Source: Clostridium putrefaciens (lineage in GTDB: Bacteria > Bacillota > Clostridia > Clostridiales > Clostridiaceae). From it: 64,000 bases of DNA. Below the pieces are notes generated by a model. It made no database searches. It was given only the letters and a program-made list of their open reading frames with translations, and was not told the origin of the DNA. The DNA lies in NCBI RefSeq assembly GCF_900461105.1, contig NZ_UFWZ01000001.1, positions 930,001 through 994,000 of the forward strand, given 5' to 3'. The translations under genes and the position numbers were made by a program. Below, piece by piece: positions 9,708 through 19,095 of the stretch (position 1 is its first letter; the number at the start of each line of letters is the position of its first letter).

Positions 9708-10478
9708 ATGGAAAGAGAAGTGTTAAGAGTAAGTAATATAGAGAAGTATTATGGAAGGAAAGGAAATATCACAAAAGCAATTGATAATATAAGCTTTTCT
9801 GTTGAAGAAGGAGAATTTGTTGGTGTGATGGGGGCTTCAGGCAGTGGAAAAACTACCCTTTTAAACTGTATATCAACAATAGATAAGGTAACTAGTGGAC
9901 ATATTTATATATCTGGAAATGATATTACAAAATTAAATTCAAAAAAGGTATCAAAGTTTAGAAGAGAAGAACTAGGATTTATATTTCAGGACTTTAATCT
10001 TTTAGATACTCTAACAGCTTATGAAAATATAGCTTTAGCTTTAACTATATTAAAAGTTGATCACAAGGAAATAGATAAAAGAGTAAAGGATATAGCTAAA
10101 AAGTTAAATATAGAAGAGGTTTTAAATAAGTATCCATATGAAATGTCAGGTGGACAAAAGCAAAGAGTTGCATCTGCAAGAGCAATAATAACAAGCCCTT
10201 CATTAATATTAGCAGATGAGCCTACAGGAGCGTTAGACTCTAAGTCAGCTAAAATGCTTTTAGAAAGCTTAGAAGATTTGAATGAAAGTTTAAATGCCAC
10301 AATCATGATGGTTACCCATGACGCATTTTCTGCTAGTTATTGCAGTCGTATTTTATTTATTAAAGATGGAAAGATATTTAATGAATTAATTCGTGGAAGT
10401 GACTCAAGAAAAGAATTCTTTAAGAAGATAATTGAAGTTATAACCCTTCTTGGAGGTGACCAAAACAATGTATTCTAA
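9708..10478 (+). CDS. BceA-type ABC transporter ATPase
   Basis: This 256-residue stand-alone ATPase shows Walker A GASGSGKTT (~residue 43), Q-loop FIFQDFNLLD, signature MSGGQKQRV, Walker B LILADEPTGALD and H-loop THD. It belongs to the MacB/LolD/BceA group. It pairs with the large permease that begins inside its last codons. AGGAGGAGG at 9693-9701 gives a strong start. In the known systems the BceAB complex frees lipid-linked cell-wall intermediates from bacitracin-like or lantibiotic peptides. The exact drug here cannot be read from the sequence. Confidence 0.9.
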   Translation: MEREVLRVSNIEKYYGRKGNITKAIDNISFSVEEGEFVGVMGASGSGKTTLLNCISTIDKVTSGHIYISGNDITKLNSKKVSKFRREELGFIFQDFNLLDTLTAYENIALALTILKVDHKEIDKRVKDIAKKLNIEEVLNKYPYEMSGGQKQRVASARAIITSPSLILADEPTGALDSKSAKMLLESLEDLNESLNATIMMVTHDAFSASYCSRILFIKDGKIFNELIRGSDSRKEFFKKIIEVITLLGGDQNNVF

Positions 10479-12465
10479 GCTAGCTTTTAGGAATCTAAAA
10501 AGAAGTTTCAAAGATTATACTATCTATTTTCTAACATTAGTATTTGGAGTATGTATATTTTACACATTTAATTCAATACAATCTCAAAGTATCATGATGG
10601 AATTAAATGAAGTTCAAGCAGTAGCATTTGAACAAGTAGAATCTATAATGGGCTATGCATCTATATTTGTATCCTTTGTTTTAGGATTTTTGATTATATA
10701 TGCAAATAATTATTTAATAAAAAGAAGAAAAAAAGAATTTGGAATATATATGACGCTAGGAATGGAAAAGGTAAGTTTATCTAAAATAATTTTTATAGAA
10801 ACTTTATTAGTTGGAATAATATCTTTAGCTATAGGACTCGGTATAGGAGTGCTTTTATCACAAGGATTATCAGTGCTAACAGCAAAAATGTTTGAAGTAA
10901 ACCTTACTAAGTTTAAATTTATTTTTTCATCAAGTTCAATGATAAAAACTTTACTTTGTTTTGGTGGTATATATTTAATTGTACTATTGTTTAATTCAAT
11001 AACTATAAGAAAAGTTAACCTTATTGATTTGTTAACATCATCAAGAAAAAATGAAAAAATAAAGATAAGAAACATTTGGATTTCAGTAATAACATTTATT
11101 ATAAGCTGCATTATTATTGGATATGCATACTATATGACTTTAAAGGGTGGAGTAGCTGAATTAAACTTTAAGGTAAATGGCATAAGTATATTATTAGGTA
11201 CAGTTGGGACCTTTTTGTTTTTCTTTTCTTTATCAGGATTTTTATTAAAGCTTGCTCAAGCTAATAAAAAACATTATTTAAAAGGGCTAAATATGTTTGT
11301 ATTAAGACAAATAAATAGTAAGATAAACACAGTATTTATATCTATGTCTTTTATATGCTTAATGCTATTTTTCGGAATTTGTATGTTTTCAGGGGGACTT
11401 GGTATAAATAGCGCCATGAATGCAGATGTAAAAGATTTAACTCAATATGATTTAACATGTTGGAATTTTAATGGAGCTAATATTGAAAAGGTATTAGAGG
11501 AAAATGGAGTAGATTTAAGTAGATATTCTAGTGAATATGTAAATTACACAAATTATAATAGTGGTTTTAAATATAATGATATTTTATCAGAGGAAGGAAA
11601 AGAAAAACTTAAAAGTTATTATCCCGTAAGCTCAAATCAGGCAGTTCAAGTTATAGGAATATCAAAATTTAATGAAATCATGAAGATGCTAAAGAAAGAT
11701 ACGATTAAATTGGACAGGAATGAATATGCAATCTTTACAGATATAAAAGATTCTATAAAGGTGTTTGATAAGATTTTAGATTCTAATAAGGAACTAAATA
11801 TAAATGAATTTAAATTAAAACCAAGTGAAATTAATGTAATGGAAGTTGTCGCTTATGATTATATGATGAAACGTAATTTATGTACTATTATAGTTAATGA
11901 TTCTGTCACAGAAGAGTTAACACCTGTAGGTTCTTTCTTAAACTTAAATTATAAAAAAGATAATAATAATAACAATATAGAAAAATTAATTAAAGATGAG
12001 TTAGACCCTTTAGTGCAAAAGGAAAAAGGCAGTTTGTATTATATTACAATAGATGAGTTAGTGGCAAATACATCAAGTTTTGGAGCAATAATATCTTATC
12101 TTGGTATTTATATTGGCGGAGTATTTTTAATAACTTCAGCGGCAATATTAGCCATTCAACAGCTATCTGAATCAACAGAAAATATAGAAAGATATAACCT
12201 GTTAAGAAAAATAGGTGTAGATGAAAATGAAATTAATAAATCTTTGTTAAGTCAAATAGCAATATACTTTATAATGCCATTATCCTTGGCATTGATACAT
12301 TCTATGGTGGGACTAAAATTTTCCCAGAAAATAATAGGCCTAGTTGGGGGCACAGGAGCAATGAGCAATGTGTTAATTTCACTATTTGTATTAATCCTTA
12401 TATATGGTGGTTATTTTATAGCAACTTATTTTGGAGCAAAGAAAAATATAAGTGAAAGAATATAA
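10468..12465 (+). CDS. BceB-type ABC permease with large extracellular domain
   Basis: The start is taken at ATG 10468, nine bases after GGAGGTG. A TTG at 10450 would place the ribosome site inside the gene. The 665-residue protein has the BceB/FtsX layout: one helix (SFKDYTIYFLTLVFGVCIFY), three more to about residue 190, further helices to ~310, a ~200-residue extracellular domain (about 310-530) and C-terminal helices. The extracellular domain is where these transporters recognise peptide antibiotics and signal to the kinase. It overlaps the ATPase gene by 11 bases. It is slightly longer than typical BceB. Confidence 0.88.
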   Translation: MYSKLAFRNLKRSFKDYTIYFLTLVFGVCIFYTFNSIQSQSIMMELNEVQAVAFEQVESIMGYASIFVSFVLGFLIIYANNYLIKRRKKEFGIYMTLGMEKVSLSKIIFIETLLVGIISLAIGLGIGVLLSQGLSVLTAKMFEVNLTKFKFIFSSSSMIKTLLCFGGIYLIVLLFNSITIRKVNLIDLLTSSRKNEKIKIRNIWISVITFIISCIIIGYAYYMTLKGGVAELNFKVNGISILLGTVGTFLFFFSLSGFLLKLAQANKKHYLKGLNMFVLRQINSKINTVFISMSFICLMLFFGICMFSGGLGINSAMNADVKDLTQYDLTCWNFNGANIEKVLEENGVDLSRYSSEYVNYTNYNSGFKYNDILSEEGKEKLKSYYPVSSNQAVQVIGISKFNEIMKMLKKDTIKLDRNEYAIFTDIKDSIKVFDKILDSNKELNINEFKLKPSEINVMEVVAYDYMMKRNLCTIIVNDSVTEELTPVGSFLNLNYKKDNNNNNIEKLIKDELDPLVQKEKGSLYYITIDELVANTSSFGAIISYLGIYIGGVFLITSAAILAIQQLSESTENIERYNLLRKIGVDENEINKSLLSQIAIYFIMPLSLALIHSMVGLKFSQKIIGLVGGTGAMSNVLISLFVLILIYGGYFIATYFGAKKNISERI

Positions 12466-12484
12466 GAGGTTCTTATATAAATTT

Positions 12485-12579
12485 AATATAAGCTTTTCCA
12501 TTGAAGAAGGGGAAGTGGAAAGATATTTAATGAATTAATTCGTGGAAGTGACTCAAGAAAAGAATTCTTTAAGAAGATA
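12485..12579 (+). pseudogene. Relic of a second bceA-like gene
   Basis: Two pieces match the bceA-like gene just upstream. 12485-12515 resembles bases near 9788 (NISFS-EEGE region), and 12516-12579 is almost identical to the segment around 10370-10432. Everything between them is deleted. It probably remains from a tandem duplication of the transporter genes. Confidence 0.7.
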
Positions 12580-12859
12580 CATGAAAACGTTGACCTTAGA
12601 GGAAGGTATGTTAGGAAAAGGATGAATATTATGGATGAAAATTATACAATTATTAAATAATAGGCTTCATTTTTAAGGATATGTAGCTAAAATGGAACTT
12701 TATTTATTACTTTTGAAATTTGAAATTTATATATATAGGTTGATTGTTAAAGTATTGACAGTGCCGTTATAACGGGATTTTATAGAGTCAATTAATGCTT
12801 AACTCTTAAGTTTTTCTATTAAAATTTAGAAAAATATTTGTAGATATAATAAGTGTTAA

Positions 12860-12891
12860 TTGACTTTACCCTATAGGGCATAGAATATAAT
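12860..12891 (+). promoter_or_regulatory. MerR-type promoter with 20-bp spacer, upstream of first transporter gene
   Basis: TTGACT (12860-12865) and TATAAT (12886-12891) are separated by 20 bases instead of the usual 17. A palindrome, CCCTATAGGG (12869-12878), lies in the spacer. Over-long spacers holding a dyad are the hallmark of MerR-activated promoters. A second promoter of the same design lies at 16743-16774, and a MerR gene lies between them. Confidence 0.65.
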
Positions 12892-13031
12892 TTAATTATA
12901 ATAATATATTCAGCAGGATATTAATAGGTTATTAACAAGTTATAAAATTGAATGTTAACGAAATAACAATGTAAAGGATATTTATTAGTAAGTTAATATA
13001 TAAATTATTTTATTGAAGGTGGTTTTATTTT

Positions 13032-14126
13032 ATGAGTGAAGTTTTAGCGGTGGTAAATATTCAGGCAGTTGCTGCAAAGAAAAGGTTACAGAGTAATTTT
13101 TTGAAAAAGGGTATAACACTAGCTTTATCTTCGGGACTTGCTTATGGGTTATATACTGCATTTTTAACTATGGGCATGACTAAGGGGGTTTGGGCGGACT
13201 GGTATGGTGCTAATACAAAAGGATTATCAACATTTGTTGTGGTTTACTTAATTGCAGCACTCGGGAATGCAATAAATGATGTCTGTAGCGCTGTGTGGGC
13301 TCTTTCATATGCAGGTATTAAAGGTAAATTAAAAGATTTTTTTAGATGTATTAATACTCCACCAGGACGTATGATGATAGTTGCAGCACTTATAGGTGGG
13401 CCTATAGCTGGTACAGCCTATGTTATAGCTATTCAAATGGCTGGTTCAATAGCTGTTCCGATATCAGCACTTTGTCCTGCAATTGCGGCTATATTGGGAA
13501 AGGTATTATATAAGCAAAAATTAAGTAAACGTATGGCATTGGGAATACTTATATGTGTAAGTGCCAGCTTTTTAATTGGTAGTGCAGGCTTTAGTGTTGG
13601 AGCTTCAAAAACCACTTCGATAGGTATTGGAATAGCCTGTATTGCAGCTTTGGGATGGGGATTTGAAGCTTGCGTTGCTGGATATGGTACCTCTATGATA
13701 GATCCACAAATAGGAATATGTATTCGTCAAGTAACATCAGGTATAGCAAATTTGTTTATATTAGTTCCTATATTTGGGTTTATGGCCGGGGGTGTAAATA
13801 TTTCATTTGATCTTGCTATCCAAGCATTTACAAGTGGCCCTGCAATGATTTGGTTTCTTTTAAGTGGTCTTTTATCATTTATAACATTTATGAGTTGGTA
13901 TGCTGCAAATAGTATGTGCGGAGCTGGACTTGGTAGTGCATGCAATGGTACTTATTCATTTTTTGGACCGTTATTCTGCTTATTACTACTAGGTGTATAT
14001 GGCGGAATGGATGGATGGGCATTACCTTCAGTTGCCTGGGTTGGAGCTATAGTGATGATGTTTGGTATACTTACAATATCTATGAATCCACTTGATTTAC
14101 TTAGAAGAAAGAAAGAAGAAATTTAA
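13032..14126 (+). CDS. DMT/EamA-type transporter of the choline locus, copy 1
   Basis: This 364-residue protein has about ten predicted membrane helices and the two-repeat architecture of drug/metabolite (EmrE/EamA-like) transporters. It is a close paralogue of the protein at 16954-18048: same length, and long identical stretches such as GNAINDVCSAVWALSYAG and FTSGPAMIWF. Transporters of this group are common beside choline TMA-lyase genes, so import of choline or export of an amine is likely; neither is shown. It has its own MerR-type promoter (12860-12891) and a GGAGGTGG-like site just before ATG 13032. Confidence 0.75.
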   Translation: MSEVLAVVNIQAVAAKKRLQSNFLKKGITLALSSGLAYGLYTAFLTMGMTKGVWADWYGANTKGLSTFVVVYLIAALGNAINDVCSAVWALSYAGIKGKLKDFFRCINTPPGRMMIVAALIGGPIAGTAYVIAIQMAGSIAVPISALCPAIAAILGKVLYKQKLSKRMALGILICVSASFLIGSAGFSVGASKTTSIGIGIACIAALGWGFEACVAGYGTSMIDPQIGICIRQVTSGIANLFILVPIFGFMAGGVNISFDLAIQAFTSGPAMIWFLLSGLLSFITFMSWYAANSMCGAGLGSACNGTYSFFGPLFCLLLLGVYGGMDGWALPSVAWVGAIVMMFGILTISMNPLDLLRRKKEEI

Positions 14127-14314
14127 ATATAAGGTTATGAATATTGTGGATTGGATTTGTTTTACTTGAGTCAATAGTTGTATTATTAAGATAATGTTGA
14201 TATAATATTAAACGTGATTTGATTGTTATAATTTTATTTTAAACTCGGTTTTAAATTATGGAATAACTAGATTCATTTATGTCTTAAATGTTTTGAAAAT
14301 AGGAGGACATGAAT

Positions 14315-15457
14315 ATGAAAGAATTTAGTATTAACACAAAGGTCTATTTTGGAGAGGGTTCTTTAGATAGATTGAATGAAGTGAAAAATAAGAAGGTATT
14401 AATTGTATGTGATAAATTTATGGAAACTTCAGGCGTTGCGTCTATGATACAAGGAAAACTTGTTGATTGTGAAACTTATATATATAGTGATATTGTGCCT
14501 GATCCATCTTTAGAGATTGTGGCAGCTGGTATTCAAAAGTTACAAAGCTTCGGGGCTGAAATCCTTATAGCTTTAGGTGGCGGTTCATCAATTGATGGAG
14601 CAAAGGCTATTAGAGAATATGCTAAAAAGGTTAGTGGAGGGGTTTCTTCTATAGAAGAGTTTTATGCTATACCTACTACAAGCGGTACAGGTTCTGAGGT
14701 AACTGAATATGCAGTAATTACAAATAAACAAGAAGGATTAAAATGCGCTCTTGCAGATAAATCGCTTCTTCCAGACTTTGCGATACTAGATCCAGCATTA
14801 GTAAAAACTGTTCCAAAAGGCATAACTGCTGATACGGGAATGGATGTAATTACACATGCTATAGAAGCTTATGTTTCAAATACAGCTACTGACTTTTCAG
14901 ATGCTATGGCAGAAAAGGCTGTAACTTTAGCTTTTAGATTCTTACCAAAAGCGTATCTTGATGGAAATGATCTAGTAGCAAGGGAAAAACTTCATAATGC
15001 ATCATGCCTTGCAGGTATGGCATTTAATGCAGCAGGACTTGGAATCACTCATAGTTTAGCTCATGTTGTAGGAGGAAAACTTCATATTTCTCACGGAAGA
15101 AGTAATGCAATGATACTACCTCATATAATTGAGTATAATGCTAATTTAAGTAAAGATACTTTAAAAGTTGAATATAATCTAGCAGCTAAAAAATATCAAA
15201 GACTTGCAAAGTTATTAAATTTACGTGCGCCTAATGTGTACATTGGAGTTAATAATTTAATTAGGGCTATTGTGAACCTTCAAACTACATTAATGATTCC
15301 AAAAACATTAAAAGAACAAGGTTCAGATATGGAGTTAGCAAAGGCATCGAGAGAAGAAATTGTTAATGCGGCTATAAATGATATTTGTACAGCTACAAAC
15401 CCTAGAGAAACAACTAAAGAAGATTTATTAATACTTTTAGAAAAATTTACAGAATAA
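14315..15457 (+). CDS. cutO: Iron-containing alcohol dehydrogenase, CutO-like
   Basis: Start set at ATG 14315, eight bases after AGGAGG; ATG 14309 is too close to it. The 380-residue protein is a group III (iron-type) alcohol dehydrogenase: [12 protein letters not shown] for the NAD(P) diphosphate, [14 protein letters not shown], and metal ligands in [16 protein letters not shown] and in the His-rich [19 protein letters not shown]. In choline microcompartments this enzyme reduces acetaldehyde to ethanol and regenerates NAD+ inside the shell. It sits next to a choline-locus transporter but is cut off from the main operon by a terminator and merR. No clear encapsulation peptide is visible. Confidence 0.82.
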   Translation: MKEFSINTKVYFGEGSLDRLNEVKNKKVLIVCDKFMETSGVASMIQGKLVDCETYIYSDIVPDPSLEIVAAGIQKLQSFGAEILIALGGGSSIDGAKAIREYAKKVSGGVSSIEEFYAIPTTSGTGSEVTEYAVITNKQEGLKCALADKSLLPDFAILDPALVKTVPKGITADTGMDVITHAIEAYVSNTATDFSDAMAEKAVTLAFRFLPKAYLDGNDLVAREKLHNASCLAGMAFNAAGLGITHSLAHVVGGKLHISHGRSNAMILPHIIEYNANLSKDTLKVEYNLAAKKYQRLAKLLNLRAPNVYIGVNNLIRAIVNLQTTLMIPKTLKEQGSDMELAKASREEIVNAAINDICTATNPRETTKEDLLILLEKFTE

Positions 15458-15491
15458 AGGTTAAATATATAAGTATTTAATAAATAAGAAG

Positions 15492-15532
15492 GCTTCAAAA
15501 TGTAAAATTATGCATTTTGAAGCTGTTTTTTT
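15492..15532 (+). terminator. Intrinsic terminator after cutO
   Basis: Perfect 11-bp stem, GCTTCAAAATG (15492-15502) against CATTTTGAAGC (15513-15523), followed by a run of T from 15525. Confidence 0.92.
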
Positions 15533-15622
15533 GAAGTTTTTATAAAATTGATATATAATTAATATTTGAGGAATGACTTTAAACATAAAATATAAGTTAA
15601 TATTATCACGAGGGGGCTTAGT

Positions 15623-16453
15623 ATGAGTAAAGAGTTTTATTCTATAGGGAAAGTTGGGGAAATATGCAAACTTACAACAAAAGCTTTAAGATATTACGAC
15701 AAAATGGGAATATTGTCTCCAGATAAGGTATGTGATGAAAGTGGTTACAGATATTATAGTAAGAAGAATTTGTTATCTGTTCCAATTATAAAATATTATA
15801 AGCAAAGTGGATTTAAACTTGAGGAAATGAGAGAATTCTTAAAAGGTACAACATATGATTACTTTGGAAAAAGTTTTGAAAATAAAATTGAAGAGTTAAA
15901 TGCACTTGAAAAGGAAATAAATCTAAAGAAAAGGTCAGTTAAAGACTGGCGCGACTTAATAGTAGAGGCAGAGATGGTAATCGAAAATAATGCTTGTGAC
16001 GTAGCTGTAAAGTATATAAATAATCGCAATTTAACATTTTTAAATCAAGATTTTGAATATGATTATATGGAGTCTATAATTAATATAGAATTTACTAATT
16101 ATATTGAAAGTATAGAAAATGCAATAACAGGCCCTGTAATTATACACTTCCCATCTATTAAAGATAAGATTAATGGAAGATGCAATAAGATATGTATAAT
16201 GCAACAAGCTATTTTGAAATGCAAAGAAGAGTTAAGTATAGACTTTGGTGGGTGGATGGCAGTTACTTGTTACCATATAGGCTCATATGAGAAAATTAAT
16301 GATACATACATAAAAATGGATGAATGGGCAAAAAGTCATGGGTATATATGTAGTGAGGAATCCTATGAAAGATATGTAACAGATTATTGGACAACTAACA
16401 ATATAGATAAATTTGTAACAGAGATTTTAATTAAAATTAAAGGCAAAAGTTAA
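15623..16453 (+). CDS. MerR-family regulator with effector-binding C-terminus
   Basis: This 276-residue protein begins with a MerR winged-helix domain (YSIGKVGEICKLTTKALRYYDKMGIL, then GYRYYSKKNL), followed by a long dimerisation helix (~75-120). The C-terminal domain (about 140-276) resembles the GyrI/BmrR type that binds small, often cationic, organic molecules. It lies between the two transporter genes, both of which have promoters with dyads in 20-bp spacers. It is therefore the best candidate activator of the locus, perhaps responding to choline or a related amine. That ligand is inference. GAGGGGG at 15611-15617 supports the start. Confidence 0.82.
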   Translation: MSKEFYSIGKVGEICKLTTKALRYYDKMGILSPDKVCDESGYRYYSKKNLLSVPIIKYYKQSGFKLEEMREFLKGTTYDYFGKSFENKIEELNALEKEINLKKRSVKDWRDLIVEAEMVIENNACDVAVKYINNRNLTFLNQDFEYDYMESIINIEFTNYIESIENAITGPVIIHFPSIKDKINGRCNKICIMQQAILKCKEELSIDFGGWMAVTCYHIGSYEKINDTYIKMDEWAKSHGYICSEESYERYVTDYWTTNNIDKFVTEILIKIKGKS

Positions 16454-16560
16454 ATTTAAGACAGTGAAAACGTTGACCGTAGGGTAGAGTATCTAAAGAC
16501 TATAAGGAAAATACTGCGAAATCCATAACGTTTTTCATGAGAATGGTTATTTTATTAAAG

Positions 16561-16594
16561 GATATAATTAGAATTAAATTATATCTTTTTTTTG
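16561..16594 (+). terminator. Intrinsic terminator after merR
   Basis: GATATAATT (16561-16569) pairs with AATTATATC (16577-16585) and is followed by nine T. A weaker pairing between AAAACGTT (~16468) and AACGTTTTT (~16527) lies just upstream. Confidence 0.75.
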
Positions 16595-16742
16595 TTTTAT
16601 GAAGCTTAGGGTTAATTATATATAGGGCATATGTGTTGGTACAAGCTGTATAGATGGTGATTGTGATTTTGCTTTAAAGTATAGGGATTCATGGTGGATT
16701 TTTAGAAAATAAGATTTGTTTAAATGTTTAGAGAAATATTTA

Positions 16743-16774
16743 TTGACATTGACCCATGGGGAAGGGATTATAAT
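16743..16774 (+). promoter_or_regulatory. MerR-type promoter with 20-bp spacer for the main cut operon
   Basis: TTGACA (16743-16748) and TATAAT (16769-16774) are 20 bases apart, with the palindrome CCCATGGG (16753-16760) in the spacer. Design and position match the promoter at 12860-12891. About 180 bases of leader follow before the second transporter gene. Confidence 0.65.
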
Positions 16775-16953
16775 TTAACTTGTAGATATGAATTGAAAAG
16801 TTATTAACAAAGTTTAAGAGCAGAGTGCAAAAAGTATAACAATCACGAAGTAATATAATTATTAAAAAACATTTCTATTAAGGGAAGTTTGTATACAGTA
16901 TATATTTTATCAATTAATATATAAATTATTTTTATTGAAGGGAGTTTTATTTT

Positions 16954-18048
16954 ATGGCTGAAGTTTCACAAACGGCAAGTACAAAAGCTGTTGTTGCAAG
17001 AAAGAATTTACAAAGTAGTTTCTTTAAAAGAGGTATATCTCTAGCTTTATTTTCAGGAGTTTCCTATGGATTATACACAGCGTTTTTAACAATGGGTATG
17101 ACTAAAGGAGTTTGGGGGGACTGGTATGGTGCTAATACAAAAGGGTTGTCAGCATTTGTTGTAGTTTATTTAATTGCAGCACTTGGAAATGCAATTAATG
17201 ATGTCTGTAGCGCTGTGTGGGCTCTTTCCTATGCTGGAGTTAAAGGAAAGTTTAAAGACTTTTTAAGATGTATAAATACTCGCCCAGGACGTATTATGAT
17301 CTTGGCCGCACTTATTGGTGGACCTATAGCTAGTACAGCTTATGTTATATCTATACAGATGGCAGGTTCCATAGTTGTTCCAATATCAGCACTTTGCCCT
17401 GCAATAGCTGCTATATTAGGAAAAGTTTTATATAAACAAGAATTAAATAAACGTATGGCAGTTGGAATCGTTATATGCGTAGGCGCAAGTTTCTTAATTG
17501 GTAGTACAGGATTTACAGGAGAAACTTCACCTACTTTACTTTTAGGTTTAGGAATAGCTGTTATTGCCGCTTTAGGATGGGGATTTGAAGGCTGCGTTGC
17601 TGGATATGGTACAGCTATGATTGATCCTGAAATCGGTATTTGTATTCGTCAAGTAACATCAGGTATAGCAAACTTATTTATACTAGTTCCTGTTTTAGGA
17701 ATGATGGCTGGCGGAGTAAATATTTCTACAAATCTTGCAATTCAAGCATTTACAAGTGGTCCTGCAATGATTTGGTTTGCATTAAGCGGTCTTTTAACAT
17801 TTTTAACATTTATGACATGGTATGCTGCAAACAGTATGTGTGGAGCGGGACTTGGAACTGCATGTAACGGTACATATTCTTTCTTTGGACCATTATTCTG
17901 CTTACTAGTATTAGGAGTATATGGTGGAATAGATGGATGGTCATTACCTCCTGTTGCTTGGATGGGAGCTGTAGTAATGATGTTTGGTATAGTTACAATA
18001 TCTATGAATCCGCTTGATTTGTTTAGAAAAAAGAAAGAGGAGGTTTAA
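16954..18048 (+). CDS. DMT/EamA-type transporter of the choline locus, copy 2
   Basis: 364 residues and about ten helices, nearly colinear with the transporter at 13032. The copies differ mainly at the N-terminal ~15 residues and around residues 185-195. It is the first gene of the long operon that ends at 30637, and the next gene starts four bases after its stop. Keeping two intact copies, each under a MerR-type promoter, suggests either a dimer of two subunits (as for some EmrE-like pairs) or dosage. Choline uptake is the natural guess from context, but the substrate is unproven. Confidence 0.75.
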   Translation: MAEVSQTASTKAVVARKNLQSSFFKRGISLALFSGVSYGLYTAFLTMGMTKGVWGDWYGANTKGLSAFVVVYLIAALGNAINDVCSAVWALSYAGVKGKFKDFLRCINTRPGRIMILAALIGGPIASTAYVISIQMAGSIVVPISALCPAIAAILGKVLYKQELNKRMAVGIVICVGASFLIGSTGFTGETSPTLLLGLGIAVIAALGWGFEGCVAGYGTAMIDPEIGICIRQVTSGIANLFILVPVLGMMAGGVNISTNLAIQAFTSGPAMIWFALSGLLTFLTFMTWYAANSMCGAGLGTACNGTYSFFGPLFCLLVLGVYGGIDGWSLPPVAWMGAVVMMFGIVTISMNPLDLFRKKKEEV

Positions 18049-18052
18049 ATAG

Positions 18053-18319
18053 ATGAAACCACTTAATTATGCAATCTTAAAACACTTCACTAAAGTTGAA
18101 GAAGCCTGCGCTGATGATGTTATAGAAGCTTTAAAAGGTGACTATGGCGACTTTAAAGCCCTAAAAAGAGATTCAGTAATTAATGCTCTAATGACAGCAG
18201 AAGCAAATGGACTTATAGAAGAAACAAGAATAGATTTAAATAAAAATGGACAATTAAGAGTTTATTATTATGCACATGAAGAGGGCGCCGCTACAATTAA
18301 TAAATACATTAGAGATTAG
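18053..18319 (+). CDS. Small winged-helix-like protein of the choline locus
   Basis: An 88-residue protein with no signal peptide or membrane segment. It reads as a short helical domain followed by a beta-wing-like end (VINALMTAEANGLIEETRIDL, then GQLRVYYYAHEEG), similar in shape to small winged-helix folds. I do not recognise a named family. It starts four bases after the transporter stop, with an AGGAGG site inside the transporter's last codons, so the two are translationally linked. A regulatory or assembly role is possible. Confidence 0.6.
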   Translation: MKPLNYAILKHFTKVEEACADDVIEALKGDYGDFKALKRDSVINALMTAEANGLIEETRIDLNKNGQLRVYYYAHEEGAATINKYIRD

Positions 18320-18432
18320 TTGTATATCATTTGCATTTATTAGATTAAGACATTTACTAGAATACTTATAAACAAAAGAATACATATAAACACAAATATA
18401 CATGAGCTAAGATCATGAAGGAGGATTTATAA

Positions 18433-18729
18433 GTGAGATATTATGGAAATGAGGCCCTAGGTCTTGTAGAAACAATAGGATTAGTTCCTGCACTTCATGC
18501 TGCAGACCAAATGCTTAAAGCAGCTAATGTAGAATTAATCTCATATGAAAATATTGGTTCTACTCTTGTAACAATTATGGTAAAAGGTGATGTAGGCGCA
18601 GTAAAATCTGCAGTAGAAGCAGGAGCTAAAGCAGCAGCATCAATTGGAACATTAACAGCACACAATGTTATGCCACGTCCTATAAGACAAGTTGGCGATA
18701 TTGTTTCAGTACACGATATTGATTTATAG
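18433..18729 (+). CDS. BMC-H hexameric microcompartment shell protein (1)
   Basis: 98 residues covering a single Pfam BMC domain: [27 protein letters not shown], then GSTLVTIMVKGDVGAVKSAVEAG and the PRP turn. These proteins form hexagonal tiles of the shell, with a central pore for small substrates. The start is GTG 18433 behind AAGGAGG. The short C-terminal extension (IRQVGDIVSVHDIDL) differs from the other shell genes here. It is the first of six shell-type genes in the operon. Confidence 0.92.
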   Translation: MRYYGNEALGLVETIGLVPALHAADQMLKAANVELISYENIGSTLVTIMVKGDVGAVKSAVEAGAKAAASIGTLTAHNVMPRPIRQVGDIVSVHDIDL

Positions 18730-18751
18730 AATATAGGAGGAATGAATACAG

Positions 18752-19060
18752 ATGGCAAGTTATGAAGCTTTAGGACTAGTTGAAACTTTTGGTTTAGTTT
18801 TTGCTTTAGAGGCAGCAGATGCGATGTGTAAAGCATCAAATGTTGAACTTGAAGGATATGCAAACGTTGCATCAGGTTATATAACTGTATTAGTTCGTGG
18901 AGATGTTGGTGCCTGCAAAGCGGCAGTAGATGCCGGCGTTGCAGCTGTTGAAGCTATGGAAGGTGCAAATGTTTATAGTTCAATGGTTATCCCAAGACCA
19001 CATCAAGATATTGAAAAGATAATAAAACGTTATGAGCTTTCAAGTCTTGTAGCAGAATAA
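18752..19060 (+). CDS. BMC-H hexameric microcompartment shell protein (2)
   Basis: 102 residues and one BMC domain ([35 protein letters not shown], then [31 protein letters not shown]). It has extra cysteines compared with its neighbours. ATG 18752 lies 11 bases after AGGAGG. It is clearly related to the other BMC-H genes, but divergent enough to be a separate tile type rather than a recent duplicate. Confidence 0.92.
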   Translation: MASYEALGLVETFGLVFALEAADAMCKASNVELEGYANVASGYITVLVRGDVGACKAAVDAGVAAVEAMEGANVYSSMVIPRPHQDIEKIIKRYELSSLVAE

Positions 19061-19095
19061 AAAATATAATGGTTAGAAGGAAAGGGAGAGAGAAT

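Noticed and set aside
10061-10306. Minus-strand open frames inside bceA, trkA, fruA and other genes
   Set aside because: They lie antisense within clearly coding genes, have no ribosome sites and resemble no family.
12585-12620. TTGACC with an ACCTT/AAGGT dyad as another MerR promoter
   Set aside because: No -10 element at the right distance and no gene downstream; probably debris next to the bceA relic. A similar TTGACC at 16472 also lacks a -10 element.
17640-17867. Plus-strand frame inside the second transporter gene
   Set aside because: Alternative-frame shadow; Ser/Tyr/Asn-rich composition and no start site.
18495-18872. 125-codon minus-strand frame across two shell genes
   Set aside because: Antisense to two confident BMC-H genes, and its composition mirrors their codon bias.
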